Of a stretch of DNA of 34,655 nucleotides, positions 1 through 8,219 are shown piece by piece. The translations under genes were made by a program, and so were the position numbers. Source of the stretch: Actinomycetota bacterium (lineage in GTDB: Bacteria; Actinomycetota; AC-67); assembly GCA_020201525.1 (NCBI GenBank), contig JAIVGO010000115.1, positions 1 through 34,655 of the forward strand. The letters are read 5' to 3'. The notes beneath the pieces were generated by a model. That model saw nothing but the letters and a program-made list of their open reading frames with translations. It searched no databases and had not been told where the DNA came from. Numbering within the stretch: the stretch's first letter is position 1; every line of letters starts with the position of its first letter.

Positions 1-808
1 GCATGTGCGGCAGCTTGCGCACGAATCCCACCGTGTCGGTGAGAACGCACGTCCGGCCGTCCGGCAGATCCAAGCGCCGCGTCGTGGGATCCAACGTCGA
101 GAACAGCTTGTCCTCGACCAGCACGCCGGCATGCGTCAATCTATTGAGCAGCGTCGACTTGCCCGCATTCGTGTAGCCGACGAGCGCCACCGACAACACG
201 TGCGCGCGCACGCGCTCCTGGCGCTTCGTGTTGCGCGTCTTCTTCAGGTCCTCGATGTCGTTCTTCAGCTTCGTGATGCGCTTGTTGATGCGGCGGCGAT
301 CGACTTCGATCTTCGTCTCACCCGGTCCTCGCGTTCCGATGCCGCCTCCGAGGCGCGACATCGACTCACCCCAGCCACGCAAGCGCGGCAAGAAATAGCG
401 AAGCTGCGCGAGCTCGACTTGCAGCTTTCCTTCCTTCGAGTGCGCATGTTGCGCGAAGATATCGAGAATCAGCGCCGTGCGATCGAGCACCTTGCAACCG
501 AAGATCTCCTCGAGGTTTCGGAGCTGCCCCGGCGAAAGCTCCTCGTCGACGATCACGGTGTCGGCCCCGGTCGAACGCACGACGTCGCGAACCTCCTGCG
601 CCTTGCCCTTGCCGAGATACGTCGCGGGATCGGGCTTGTCGCGCCGCTGCACCAGGGCATCGATCACTTCCGCGCCGGCGGTCTGCGTCAGTCGCCGAAG
701 CTCCTCGAGCGAGTCCTCTTCCTCAAAACCGTTGTAACCGGCAGATAATCCGACGAGAACGGCGCGCTCCAGCTTGAGCGCTTGAAGCTCGGGAGGTAGC
801 TCGGTGAC
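1..808 (-). CDS. hflX: Ribosome-associated GTPase HflX (partial, runs off left edge)
   Basis: HflX is a cytoplasmic GTPase that binds the 50S subunit and splits or rescues stalled ribosomes. The minus-strand reading gives LERAVLVGLSAGYNGFEEED, the HflX N-terminal domain with VIVDEELSPGQLRNLEE, then RLGGGIGTRGPGETKIEVD, and the G domain: P-loop GYTNAGKST (near 165-190), G2 DPTTR and G3 DTVGF close to the left edge. The C-terminal part lies outside the window. It is the last gene seen of the miaB-miaA-dapF-aminotransferase-hflX run, an order common in Actinobacteria. The start is unclear: conserved sequence begins near 808 (VTELPPELQALKLERA), but no in-frame ATG, GTG or TTG occurs until an ATG at 1033, deep inside the upstream gene. 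I placed the end at the edge of recognisable homology. Identity is certain, the 5' end is not. Confidence 0.9.
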
Positions 809-846
809 GCGGCGTCGGTCCGACGCGCGCGGACGAGCCCGGCCGT

Positions 847-1998
847 CTACAGGACCCCGCGAATCCGTTCGAGACCCTCCTCGAGGCGCTCGTCGGCGAT
901 CGACAGCGAGATGCGGATGTATCCCTCGCCGGCGACACCGTATCCCCGTCCCGGTGGGACGACGACGCCGGCCTTCTCCAGCAACAGCGTCGCGAACGAC
1001 GCCGAGTCGGTCCCCGCCGGCACCGGCAGCCATACGTAAATCGATCCGCGCGGCGGCTCGAGCTTCCACCCGGCGTCGTTGAACGTCGCGACCACCATGT
1101 CCCGGCGCCGCGCGTACACCGTGCACATCTGCGCGACGTGATCTTGCGGTCCGGTCAGCGCCGCGATCCCAGCGCGCTGAATCGCGTTGAAGATTCCCGA
1201 GTCGATGTTCGTCTTCACGCGGCCGAGCGCCTCGATGGCGACGGGGGAACCGCACACCCAGCCGATACGCCAGCCGGTCATGTTGTACGTCTTCGACAGT
1301 GAGTGAAACTCGATCGCGCAATCGCGCGCGCCGGGCACTTGCAGGATCGACGGCGCCACGAATCCGTCGAACGTCAGCTCCGAATACGCGTTGTCGTACA
1401 CGAGGAGCAGATCGTGTGCGCGCGCGAATGACACGGCACGAGAAAGATCGTCGAGCGTCGCGACCGCGGCCGTCGGGTTGCACGGATAGTTCAGCCACAG
1501 GAGCTTCGTCCGCGGGGGAACCGTCACCCCGTCCCAGTCCGGCAGGAAGTCGTTTTCCGGCGTCAAAGCAAACGGCACGCCGGTTCCCTCGGCCAGATGC
1601 GTCGCGATTTGATACACGGGATAACCGGGCTCGGGAACGAGCGTGCTGTCGCCTGGATCGACGAACGCAAACGGAATGTGTGCGAGGCCCTCTTTCGACC
1701 CCAGCAACGGCAAGACTTCGGACGCGGGATCCAAGGAGACGTCGAAGCGGCGCTTGTACCACGCCGCCACCTCGGCGCGGAACTCAGGCAACCCGAAGTA
1801 CGACGGATACCGATGCGTCGCCGGATCCGCCGCGGCTTCCTGCAACGCCGCGACGATGTGCGGCGGCGTCGGCAAGTCGGGATCGCCGACACCGAGGCTG
1901 ATGACGTCGACGCCCTTCGCCTTTTGCTCCGCGACCTTGCGGTCGATCTCGGCGAAGAGATACGGCGGCAGCGTCTCGATCCGGTGTGCAGCCTTCAA
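847..1998 (-). CDS. dapL: LL-diaminopimelate aminotransferase-type PLP enzyme
   Basis: 383-residue class I/II (fold type I) aminotransferase. Seen: LGVGDPDLPTPPHIVAAL near the N-terminus, NYPCNPT (around residue 170), YDNAYSEL, and the PLP-lysine segment HSLSKTYNMTGWRIGW (around residue 235). The lysine in SLSK should form the Schiff base. Members of this subfamily transaminate tetrahydrodipicolinate with glutamate to give LL-diaminopimelate. The immediately upstream dapF, which converts LL- to meso-diaminopimelate, supports that role for lysine and peptidoglycan synthesis. The start is TTG at 1998: the run AAGGGGGAA just upstream is a good ribosome site that overlaps the dapF stop codon, and only 10 nt separate the genes, so translation is probably coupled. 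A general aspartate/alanine aminotransferase is the main alternative. Confidence 0.8.
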   Translation of the reverse strand: MKAAHRIETLPPYLFAEIDRKVAEQKAKGVDVISLGVGDPDLPTPPHIVAALQEAAADPATHRYPSYFGLPEFRAEVAAWYKRRFDVSLDPASEVLPLLGSKEGLAHIPFAFVDPGDSTLVPEPGYPVYQIATHLAEGTGVPFALTPENDFLPDWDGVTVPPRTKLLWLNYPCNPTAAVATLDDLSRAVSFARAHDLLLVYDNAYSELTFDGFVAPSILQVPGARDCAIEFHSLSKTYNMTGWRIGWVCGSPVAIEALGRVKTNIDSGIFNAIQRAGIAALTGPQDHVAQMCTVYARRRDMVVATFNDAGWKLEPPRGSIYVWLPVPAGTDSASFATLLLEKAGVVVPPGRGYGVAGEGYIRISLSIADERLEEGLERIRGVL

Positions 1999-2008
1999 CG
2001 ATTCCCCC

Positions 2009-2890
2009 TTATTTCGTCGACGCCGGCTCGCGCCGGCCGAGCAGCTTGTGCTCGAGCTGCTCGTCCAGCGTTCCGTGAAAGACTTCCTCGACGGGTCCGG
2101 TCATGAAGACCCGGTCGTCTTCGGCCCATTCGATGTCGAGCGTTCCGCCGGGCAAATGCACGGCGACACGCCGGCCGGTGTACCCGCGAAGATGAGATCC
2201 CACCGCCACCGCGCACGCGCCGGTGCCGCACGCCTGTGTCTCTCCGACCCCGCGCTCGTACACCCGGACGCGCACAGAATCCTCCGACAGCACTTGCACG
2301 AACTCCGCGTTCACGTGCGCGGGAAAGAGCGAGTGCGCTTCAACCAAGGGCCCGAGCCTCTCGAACGGAACCCCGTCGAGATCGTCCACGAAGAGCAAGC
2401 AGTGCGGGTTCCCCATCGAAACCGCGGCCGCGTCGAACTCGAACCCGTCCACCGAGAGCGGCTCGTGCATCGCATCCGCGCCGTCGCCGAGAATCGGAAT
2501 GAGACCGCGCTCGAGAATCGGCCGTCCCATGTCGACCCGCACGCGGTTTACCGAGCCGTTGGACGCGAATTGCAGCGTGAGCTCCTTGACGCCGGCGCGC
2601 GTGAGCACGCGCATCGTTTCGCCGTGGAACAGCTGACGATCGGCCACCCACTTCGCGAGGCAGCGAATGCCGTTGCCGCACATCTCGGCCACGTCGCCGC
2701 CGGCGTTGTAATAGTCCATGAAGAAGTCCGCGTCGCCGCCCGGCGCGATCCGGATGACGCCGTCGGCGCCGACTCCTTTGTGGCGGTCGCACAGCGCACG
2801 CACGACGTCGGGCGTCAGGCGCAACCGGTCACCGAGGTCTTCGATGAGAACGAAGTCGTTCCCTGCGCCGTGCGATTTCGTGAACTCCAT
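2009..2890 (-). CDS. dapF: Diaminopimelate epimerase
   Basis: Interconverts LL- and meso-diaminopimelate, a cofactor-independent two-cysteine racemase step in lysine and peptidoglycan biosynthesis. About 293 residues, the usual family length. Both catalytic cysteines are visible, in EMCGNGIRCLAKW (about residue 75) and TQACGTGACAVAVG (about residue 220), together with the start MEFTKSHGAGNDFVLI and the motif SMGNPHCLLFVDD. An upstream in-frame start would add 20 residues with no homology. I chose ATG at 2890 because it overlaps the miaA stop as TGATG, a typical coupling arrangement. It is followed after 10 nt by the aminotransferase that makes its substrate. Confidence 0.95.
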   Translation of the reverse strand: MEFTKSHGAGNDFVLIEDLGDRLRLTPDVVRALCDRHKGVGADGVIRIAPGGDADFFMDYYNAGGDVAEMCGNGIRCLAKWVADRQLFHGETMRVLTRAGVKELTLQFASNGSVNRVRVDMGRPILERGLIPILGDGADAMHEPLSVDGFEFDAAAVSMGNPHCLLFVDDLDGVPFERLGPLVEAHSLFPAHVNAEFVQVLSEDSVRVRVYERGVGETQACGTGACAVAVGSHLRGYTGRRVAVHLPGGTLDIEWAEDDRVFMTGPVEEVFHGTLDEQLEHKLLGRREPASTK

Positions 2891-3783
2891 CAGGCCCAGT
2901 ATGCCTTGATCTGCCCGGCGGCGCGGTCGATATCCGTCGCGTCGAACCAATTAACGCGGGGGTCGCGCTTGAACCACCGCATTTGCCTCCGCGACAACGC
3001 CATCGTCGCGCGCACCGTTTCATCTTCGGCCTCGCTGACGGTGCAGAGGCCGTCGAGCACGTTGAGCGCCTGCCGGTATCCGATCGCGGCCGCCGACCGC
3101 AACGCCGTGCTGTAGCCGGCACGCGACAACGCCTGCGCTTCGTCCAGCAACGGTCCTTTGAACATGCCGCGCGTCCGGTCCTCGATGCGCCGGCGAAGCG
3201 TCTCCGCCGGGACCTTCAATCCGGCGACGAGCATGCCGCGGCCGGGATAGCGATCCCACGCCGTTCGAAACGACGAAAACGGCCGCGCGGTGATCTCGAT
3301 GACTTCGAGCGCGCGAATGATCCGGCGCGCGTTCGCCGGCTCCATGCGCGACGCAGCTGCCGGATCGGCGGCGCGAAGCCGTTCCCACAGCTCTTCGGGC
3401 GGCTGCTTCTCGAGCCGAGCCCGCACCGCCGGATCGGTCGGCGGAAAGCGCAGGTTGTCCGCGATCGCGCGGAAGTAGAGGCCGGACCCGCCGACGAGCA
3501 TCGGTGCGCGCTTCGTGGCGTCGAGCTCGGCCATCACCTCACGAGAAAGCTGCTGATACTCCGCGACGCTGAACGGCTCCCCCGGCAATACCATGTCGAC
3601 GAGGTGATGCGGGACACGCGCGCGCTCTGCCATCGTCGGCTTCGCGGTTCCGACGTCCATGCCGCGGTACACCTGCATCGAATCGACGCTGACGACCTCT
3701 GCGCCCATCTCCGGCGCAAGATCAAGGGCGATGCGAGTTTTTCCCGCAGCAGTGGGACCCAGAAGCGCGAGCAGACTTGTCAT
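2890..3783 (-). CDS. miaA: tRNA dimethylallyltransferase
   Basis: Transfers the dimethylallyl group to N6 of A37 in tRNAs that read codons starting with U, giving i6A. 297 residues. The P-loop GPTAAGKT is at residues 9-16. DSMQVYRGMDVGTAKP (around 34-49) holds the catalytic aspartate, and VGGSGLYFRA and RRIIRALEV are further family motifs. The C-terminal QMRWFKRDP is typical. Its ATG overlaps the miaB stop (ATGA) and its own stop overlaps the dapF start, so miaB-miaA-dapF look like one translationally coupled unit. MiaB thiomethylates the product of this enzyme. Confidence 0.96.
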   Translation of the reverse strand: MTSLLALLGPTAAGKTRIALDLAPEMGAEVVSVDSMQVYRGMDVGTAKPTMAERARVPHHLVDMVLPGEPFSVAEYQQLSREVMAELDATKRAPMLVGGSGLYFRAIADNLRFPPTDPAVRARLEKQPPEELWERLRAADPAAASRMEPANARRIIRALEVIEITARPFSSFRTAWDRYPGRGMLVAGLKVPAETLRRRIEDRTRGMFKGPLLDEAQALSRAGYSTALRSAAAIGYRQALNVLDGLCTVSEAEDETVRATMALSRRQMRWFKRDPRVNWFDATDIDRAAGQIKAYWA

Positions 3784-5096
3784 GCGACTTCCCCCTCGAG
3801 GTAGTGGGGATGTGCGGCCTTGACGATCACATCCGCAAAGCTCCCGGGTTGCAACCCGTCACCCGGGACGTGGACGATCTTGTTCGTGCGCGTTCTCGCC
3901 GTGGCGCGTGCCGGATCCTTGCGGGACGGTCCTTCGACGAGCGTCTCCACGCGCGCATTCATCAAAGCGGTGTTCTTCTCGAGCGATATGTTTTCCTGCA
4001 ACGCAACGAGCCTCCGGAAACGCTCTTGCACGACGCCGGCCGGCACCTGATCGGGCATCACCGCGGCTTCGGTTCCCGGACGGATCGAATATTCGAACGT
4101 GTACGCGGAATCGAATTGCGCCGATTGAACCACGCGCAGCGTGTCCTCGAACTCCGCGTCGGTTTCACCGGGAAATCCGACGATGATGTCCGTGGACACC
4201 GCGACGCCGGGAACGGCCGCGCGAATGTCGTGCAGCCATTCCAGATAGCGAGCCGAACGGTAGGAGCGGCGCATCCTCTTCAATACGCTATCGGAACCGC
4301 TTTGTAAGGGGAAGTGGATGTGCTCGCACACCGTCTTCGAGCCCGCCATGGCTTCGATGACGTCGGGCGTGAAGTCGTGCGGATGCGGGCTCGTGAAGCG
4401 AACTCGGCGCAATCCGTCGATGCCGTCCATCGATGCCAGGAGCTCCGCGAACATCGGCCGTCCGTCAAGATCGCGGCCGTACGTGTTCACGTTCTGACCG
4501 AGCAGGGAGATCTCGACCACGCCGTCCTCGACGAGGCGCTTGCACTCGTCGAGGACGTCTCCCAGCCGGCGCGACACTTGTGGTCCGCGCACCGACGGCA
4601 CGATGCAGAACGTGCACGCGTTGTCGCAGCCGACGCTGACGCTCACCCAGCCGTGAAATCGCTGTTCGCGCCGGGCCGGTAATGCCGAAGGGAACACGTC
4701 GGTGTGCTCGGTGAACTCGAACGCGGGAACCCCGCCCGATTCCCTGTCGGCTAGGAGCCGGGGCAGCTCGCCTACGGCGAACGTACCGAACGCGACGTCG
4801 ACCCACGGCGCCTTTTCGATCACGAGGTGCTTGTCCTTCTGCACTTGGCACCCGCCCACCGCGATGCGAAGCTCGGGCCGCGCATCCTTGAGCGGCTTCA
4901 GGTGCCCGAGGTTGCCGTACAGCTTGTTGTCCGCGTTCTCGCGAATCGCGCATGTATTGAGCACGATGAGGTCCGCCGCGTCGGGGCTGTGCGCACGCTC
5001 GTACCCTTCGGACTCGAGCAGGCCGGCAATGCGCTCGGAGTCGTGCTCGTTCATCTGACAGCCGAACGTGCGAATGAAATACGTGCGAGGCTCCAC
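3780..5096 (-). CDS. miaB: tRNA-2-methylthio-N6-dimethylallyladenosine synthase
   Basis: Radical-SAM methylthiotransferase that converts i6A37 to ms2i6A37 in tRNA. 438 residues. The N-terminal UPF0004 domain carries three cluster cysteines (TFGCQMNEHDS, LNTCAIRENADNKLYGN, VGGCQVQKDK). The radical-SAM CxxxCxxC is in GCDNACTFCIVPSVRGP. A C-terminal TRAM domain covers roughly the last 65 residues. The frame stays open for about 270 codons further upstream, but that part is antisense to the hydrolase at 5151 and has no homology. I chose GTG at 5096, 8 residues before TFGCQMN. No Shine-Dalgarno sequence precedes it, while a TAAACT box lies 7-12 nt upstream of the start region, so a leaderless or nearly leaderless transcript is likely. 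First gene of the operon. Confidence 0.95.
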   Translation of the reverse strand: MEPRTYFIRTFGCQMNEHDSERIAGLLESEGYERAHSPDAADLIVLNTCAIRENADNKLYGNLGHLKPLKDARPELRIAVGGCQVQKDKHLVIEKAPWVDVAFGTFAVGELPRLLADRESGGVPAFEFTEHTDVFPSALPARREQRFHGWVSVSVGCDNACTFCIVPSVRGPQVSRRLGDVLDECKRLVEDGVVEISLLGQNVNTYGRDLDGRPMFAELLASMDGIDGLRRVRFTSPHPHDFTPDVIEAMAGSKTVCEHIHFPLQSGSDSVLKRMRRSYRSARYLEWLHDIRAAVPGVAVSTDIIVGFPGETDAEFEDTLRVVQSAQFDSAYTFEYSIRPGTEAAVMPDQVPAGVVQERFRRLVALQENISLEKNTALMNARVETLVEGPSRKDPARATARTRTNKIVHVPGDGLQPGSFADVIVKAAHPHYLEGEVA

Positions 5097-5150
5097 GATG
5101 GTTTTTAGTTTAGCCGCCCCGAATCGCACGTGGCAGTAATCTTTTGACCC
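5097..5150. promoter_or_regulatory. 54-nt divergent promoter region, miaB / FAH hydrolase
   Basis: The whole space between two divergent GTG starts is 54 nt. On the minus strand CTGCCA, an 18-nt spacer and TAAACT make a fair sigma-70-like promoter whose start point would fall almost on the miaB GTG. On the plus strand TAATCT lies 8 nt before the hydrolase GTG. Neither gene has a Shine-Dalgarno sequence. This fits leaderless transcription, which is common in Actinobacteria. The boxes are by-eye matches only. Confidence 0.4.
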
Positions 5151-6002
5151 GTGCGTTTCGTGACGTTCGATCCCGGTGCCGGTCCCAGACCCGGCGCGCT
5201 GGTCGGCGAAGAGATCGCCGACCTCTCGCCGGTGGCACATTCGATCGAGGACGTGCTGGCCACAGGACGCCTGGGCGCCACGCGCGACGCGCTGAAAAGA
5301 GCAGAGCGCTTTCCCGCCGCGTCGTGCACGGTGCTTGCGCCGCTGCGGCCGGCCTCTCTGCGCGATTTCCTCGCGTTCGAGGATCACGCCAAAGGCGGCG
5401 CGCGGCGGCGAAACGAAGAGCTCAACCCCTCCTGGTACGAGATCCCGGTCTACTACAAGGGAAACCATCGCGAGATCCTGGGGCCGGGTGAGAACCTGCT
5501 GTGGCCGGCGTTCACCGACAAGCTCGACTTCGAGCTCGAGCTCGCGTGCGTCGTCGGCGAGCGCGGGCGCGACCTCGATGAGACGTCGGCCGGGTCGCAC
5601 ATCGCCGGATACACGATCATGAACGACTGGTCGGCGCGCGACGTGCAACGCCGGGAGATGGCGATGCGGCTCGGTCCGGCGAAATCGAAGGACTTCGCCA
5701 CGTCGCTCGGGCCGGTCCTCGTCACCGCGGACGAGATCGATCCGCGCGACGGCTTGAAAATGACGGCGCGCGTCAACGGCGAGATCTGGTGCGAAGCGAA
5801 CAGCGCCGCGATGCACTGGACGTTTCCGCAAATGATCTCGTACGTTTCGCGCGGCGAGACCGTCTACCCCGGCGACGTCTACGGATCGGGAACGCCGTTC
5901 GGCGGCTGCGGCCTCGACCAAGACCGGTGGCTGCGACCCGGCGACACTGTCGATCTCGAAATAGAAGGAATCGGAGTCCTTTCGAATACGGTGGTGCGAT
6001 GA
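5151..6002 (+). CDS. Fumarylacetoacetate hydrolase family protein
   Basis: 283 residues of the FAA-hydrolase fold. The metal-binding acidic residues are in DKLDFELELACVVGE (ExE, about residues 123-135) and MNDWSARDVQRREM (about 160). PAKSKDFATSLGPVLVT and VYGSGTPFGGCGLDQDRWL are further family motifs. Family members cleave C-C bonds in beta-diketo acids. Because homogentisate dioxygenase and 4-hydroxyphenylpyruvate dioxygenase are encoded 3 kb away, the best guess is fumarylacetoacetase, giving fumarate and acetoacetate, the last step of tyrosine breakdown. Acylpyruvase or an oxaloacetate-decarboxylase-type activity cannot be excluded from sequence. The GTG start lacks a ribosome site (probably leaderless). 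The stop overlaps the next start as ATGA. Confidence 0.88.
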   Translation: MRFVTFDPGAGPRPGALVGEEIADLSPVAHSIEDVLATGRLGATRDALKRAERFPAASCTVLAPLRPASLRDFLAFEDHAKGGARRRNEELNPSWYEIPVYYKGNHREILGPGENLLWPAFTDKLDFELELACVVGERGRDLDETSAGSHIAGYTIMNDWSARDVQRREMAMRLGPAKSKDFATSLGPVLVTADEIDPRDGLKMTARVNGEIWCEANSAAMHWTFPQMISYVSRGETVYPGDVYGSGTPFGGCGLDQDRWLRPGDTVDLEIEGIGVLSNTVVR

Positions 6003-6394
6003 CCCACCCGCACGAAGATCTCGTCCGCCGCTACTACGCGGCGCGTGAAGCCGGTGACCGCGATGGGATCCGCACGGTCGTCGCGGACGACGTCGCGTGG
6101 CACGACCCGTACCCGCCGCCGCACGGCGGCGAGCTTCAAGGTCTCGACAACGTCTTCGCGCAAATCTTCGACGCGGCCGGTGACATCACGAAAGAGCCGC
6201 CGCGCTTCACGCTCCACGCCGTTCTCGCGAACGACGAGCACGCGGCGGCCATCGTCGAGTGGACGGCGACGATGCCGGAAAAAGGATCTATGGTTGGGCA
6301 AGAAGTTGGGGTGTTCCACTTCGCAGCCGGCAAGATCCGCGAGGTGTGGTTCTTTCCGGAAGACCATCATGCATACCGAGAGTTTTTCTCCTAG
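5999..6394 (+). CDS. SnoaL-like / NTF2-fold protein
   Basis: 131-residue small alpha+beta protein of the NTF2/SnoaL superfamily. It opens with HEDLVRRYYAAREAGDRDGI, followed by DDVAWHDP, a central GLDNVFAQIFD and the beta-strand end QEVGVFHFAAGKIREVWFF. Such proteins are dimeric cone folds used as isomerases, cyclases, hydrolases or ligand binders, so the exact reaction cannot be read off. The start ATG at 5999 overlaps the hydrolase stop, so the two are co-translated. An upstream extension in the same frame is antisense-like and was dropped. A resembling protein follows at 7225. Confidence 0.78.
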   Translation: MTHPHEDLVRRYYAAREAGDRDGIRTVVADDVAWHDPYPPPHGGELQGLDNVFAQIFDAAGDITKEPPRFTLHAVLANDEHAAAIVEWTATMPEKGSMVGQEVGVFHFAAGKIREVWFFPEDHHAYREFFS

Positions 6395-6406
6395 AAGGAG
6401 GAATCG

Positions 6407-7144
6407 ATGCCCGACCTTGCACAAGCGTATGCAGACGCACGAAAGACGATGAGCGATCTCGCGCGCTCGGCCGCGCCCGGCCGGCTTCAGACCCGCGTGC
6501 CGGCGTGCCCGGCCTGGGATGTGAAGGATCTCATCGCGCACGTGACCGGCATCGCCACGGCCGTGTCGACCGGCGAAGGGATCCGCGACATCAACTTGGC
6601 TTTGTTCTGGGATCCGAACGTCGCGGCCGCGCGTGAAGAGTTCGTCGATGCGGAGATCAAAGCGCGCCGCGACCTCCCGCTCGAGGAGATCATCGCCGAA
6701 TGGGAACGTTCCTCTGCCGAATTGGAGCCGATGATGCGCGGCGAAAAGCCGTTTCCCGCCGGGGCGCCCGCGATGGGCGAGTGGGTCGTGCTGACCGACC
6801 TCGGCGTGCACCACCACGATTTGCGCGGCGCGCTGGGAGCGCCCGGAGACCGCGAGTCGCTTGCGACGGGATTGTCCTTGCGCTCCTACGTCGAGACGAT
6901 GCGGATGCGAACGGCCGCGATGGGGTTGCCGGTCTTGCGCATCGTCGCCGGGTCGAGGTCGTGGACGACCGGCGAAGGCGAGCCGGTCGCGACGCTCACG
7001 GCCGATCCGTTCGAGCTCGCGCGCGCGGCCGCGGGGCGGCGGAGCCCCGATCAACTGCGGTCGCTCGCATGGGACGGCGACCCCGAGCCTTTCATGGAGC
7101 TCTTCTATCCCTACGGGATGCGCACCGATCCTCTGGAGGAATAA
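6407..7144 (+). CDS. Maleylpyruvate isomerase / TIGR03086-like (mycothiol-type) protein
   Basis: 245 residues of the DinB-like four-helix family that includes mycothiol-dependent maleylpyruvate isomerase. Seen: the N-terminal signature RVPACPAWDVKDLIAHVTG with one putative zinc histidine (about residue 45), then VVLTDLGVHHHDLRGALGAP, a DxxxH pair in the place of the ExxxH zinc ligands of the Corynebacterium enzyme. A C-terminal SCP2-like segment ends with AWDGDPEP. A strong site, AGAAGGAGGA, lies a few nt before the ATG. In this cluster the pathway lacks a glutathione-dependent maleylacetoacetate isomerase, so this protein is the natural candidate for the maleylacetoacetate to fumarylacetoacetate step. 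Many family members are of unknown function, so the role is inference. Confidence 0.82.
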   Translation: MPDLAQAYADARKTMSDLARSAAPGRLQTRVPACPAWDVKDLIAHVTGIATAVSTGEGIRDINLALFWDPNVAAAREEFVDAEIKARRDLPLEEIIAEWERSSAELEPMMRGEKPFPAGAPAMGEWVVLTDLGVHHHDLRGALGAPGDRESLATGLSLRSYVETMRMRTAAMGLPVLRIVAGSRSWTTGEGEPVATLTADPFELARAAAGRRSPDQLRSLAWDGDPEPFMELFYPYGMRTDPLEE

Positions 7145-7224
7145 CGCGCCCGATTCCTCCTCTTGTCGCCGGCGCATCAGAAGGAATAGATTCGGGTCGT
7201 CCGTTCGACAAAGGGGGCCTGGGT

Positions 7225-7614
7225 ATGACGCATCCGAACGAGGAGATCCTGCGCATGCAGGATAAGGCGCTCATGGCCGGAGACGTCGCCGGGTTCTTCG
7301 ACGGGTTCACCGACGATGTGGTCGCACACATTGGAGGCAAAAACCCGCTCGCAGGAACTTACAAGGGCAAGGAACAGCTGCAAGAAGCGTTCGGGAAGTG
7401 GATGGAGATGAGCGGGAACTTGCAGCAGAACACGCACGACATTCTCGCGAACGACACCCACGGTGTCGTCATCGGCGATTACAGCGTCGAGAAAAACGGT
7501 AAGACCGCGCAATCCCGCGCCGTCCAGATCCTTCACTTCAAGGGCGGCAAGGTGAGCGAGGCGTGGATCTTCGACGAGGATCCCTACACCACGGACGCGT
7601 TTTACAACAGCTGA
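7225..7614 (+). CDS. SnoaL-like / NTF2-fold protein
   Basis: 129 residues. MTHPNEEILRMQDKALMAGD, FFDGFTDDVVAHIGGKNPLAGTY (written here only in part) and the end AVQILHFKGGKVSEAWIFDED match the ketosteroid-isomerase-like NTF2 fold. It resembles the product at 5999 in its MTHP start and overall plan, so the two may be paralogues. The ribosome site AAGGGGG lies 7 nt before ATG 7225. The open frame continues far upstream, but that part overlaps the isomerase gene and was rejected. The substrate is unknown. A terminator hairpin follows 12 nt after the stop. Confidence 0.75.
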   Translation: MTHPNEEILRMQDKALMAGDVAGFFDGFTDDVVAHIGGKNPLAGTYKGKEQLQEAFGKWMEMSGNLQQNTHDILANDTHGVVIGDYSVEKNGKTAQSRAVQILHFKGGKVSEAWIFDEDPYTTDAFYNS

Positions 7615-7625
7615 CGTTTTCGCAC

Positions 7626-7659
7626 AGAAGGGGCGGGCCGTGGGAGGTTCGCCCCTTCT
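7626..7659 (+). terminator. Terminator hairpin after the plus-strand catabolic genes
   Basis: A perfect 10-bp stem, AGAAGGGGCG (7626-7635) with CGCCCCTTCT (7650-7659), and a 14-nt loop, followed by TGCTG. It starts 12 nt after the stop at 7614. There is no long T-run, as is usual in GC-rich actinobacterial terminators. Confidence 0.6.
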
Positions 7660-7693
7660 TGCTGTGCCGGGCCGTGGGAGGTTCGCCCCTTCT
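7635..7693. repeat. 25-bp direct repeat, two copies, period 34
   Basis: 7635-7659 and 7669-7693 are identical over 25 nt (GGGCCGTGGGAGGTTCGCCC and so on). The first copy forms the right side of the terminator hairpin. The second keeps only the right arm, so this looks like a local duplication of the terminator. It lies in the 149-nt gap before the cupredoxin gene. Confidence 0.85.
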
Positions 7694-7763
7694 GGTGTGC
7701 CGCGCCTCACGACGCGACGCACACAACTCTGCTTTACTCTCGGCAACGCGACTGGGGGTTCGA

Positions 7764-8213
7764 ATGAAGCGTCTCGTCATGATCGCCACGCTGGCGCTCT
7801 TCGTGGCGGCGTGCAGCAGCAACGGAACAACGGGCGCTCAATCGCCGAGCCCCACGCCGAGGGCGACGGAATCGGTGCGCGCAGCCAACGCCGTCGACGT
7901 CGACGACAACGTGTTCCGGGAGCGCATCACGACGGTGTCCGCCGGGACGACCGTAACGTGGACGCACATCGGCAAGAACCAACACACCGTGCAGTCGACG
8001 AAGAATCTGTTCAACTCCAATCCGAGCTGTCAGGTCAAGGGCAACGGGCCGGCCTTCAAGGAATCGACCAACTGCATGAACCCGGGCGACACCTTCACCT
8101 TTACCTTCACAGCTCCGGGGCACTATCAGTACTACTGCCTCATGCACAGCGTGCCCGACAACAATCCCGATACGCCGCCCGGCGGCATGGGCGGAACCGT
8201 CATCGTCACGTAA
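7764..8213 (+). CDS. Cupredoxin-domain (plastocyanin-like) lipoprotein
   Basis: 149 residues. A lipoprotein signal MKRLVMIATLALFVAACSSN has a VAAC lipobox (Cys at residue 18), followed by a Thr/Ser/Pro-rich linker and a cupredoxin domain. Type-1 copper ligands are apparent: His in KNQHTVQS, Cys and His in YYCLMHSVP, and possibly the Met in PGGMGG. The protein should be anchored on the outer face of the membrane and act in electron transfer or copper binding. The ATG at 7764 is preceded by GGGGG 5 nt upstream. It is convergent with the homogentisate dioxygenase gene (6 nt between stops). Confidence 0.85.
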   Translation: MKRLVMIATLALFVAACSSNGTTGAQSPSPTPRATESVRAANAVDVDDNVFRERITTVSAGTTVTWTHIGKNQHTVQSTKNLFNSNPSCQVKGNGPAFKESTNCMNPGDTFTFTFTAPGHYQYYCLMHSVPDNNPDTPPGGMGGTVIVT

Positions 8214-8219
8214 GCGGCG

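Noticed and set aside
1643..3115. 490-codon plus-strand frame
   Set aside because: It is antisense to the dapL, dapF and miaA genes, Arg/Ala-rich and without any motif; long shadow frames are expected in GC-rich DNA.
5097..5921. N-terminal extension of about 275 residues on MiaB
   Set aside because: This part is antisense to the fumarylacetoacetase-family gene and has no homology; the MiaB motifs begin just after GTG 5096.
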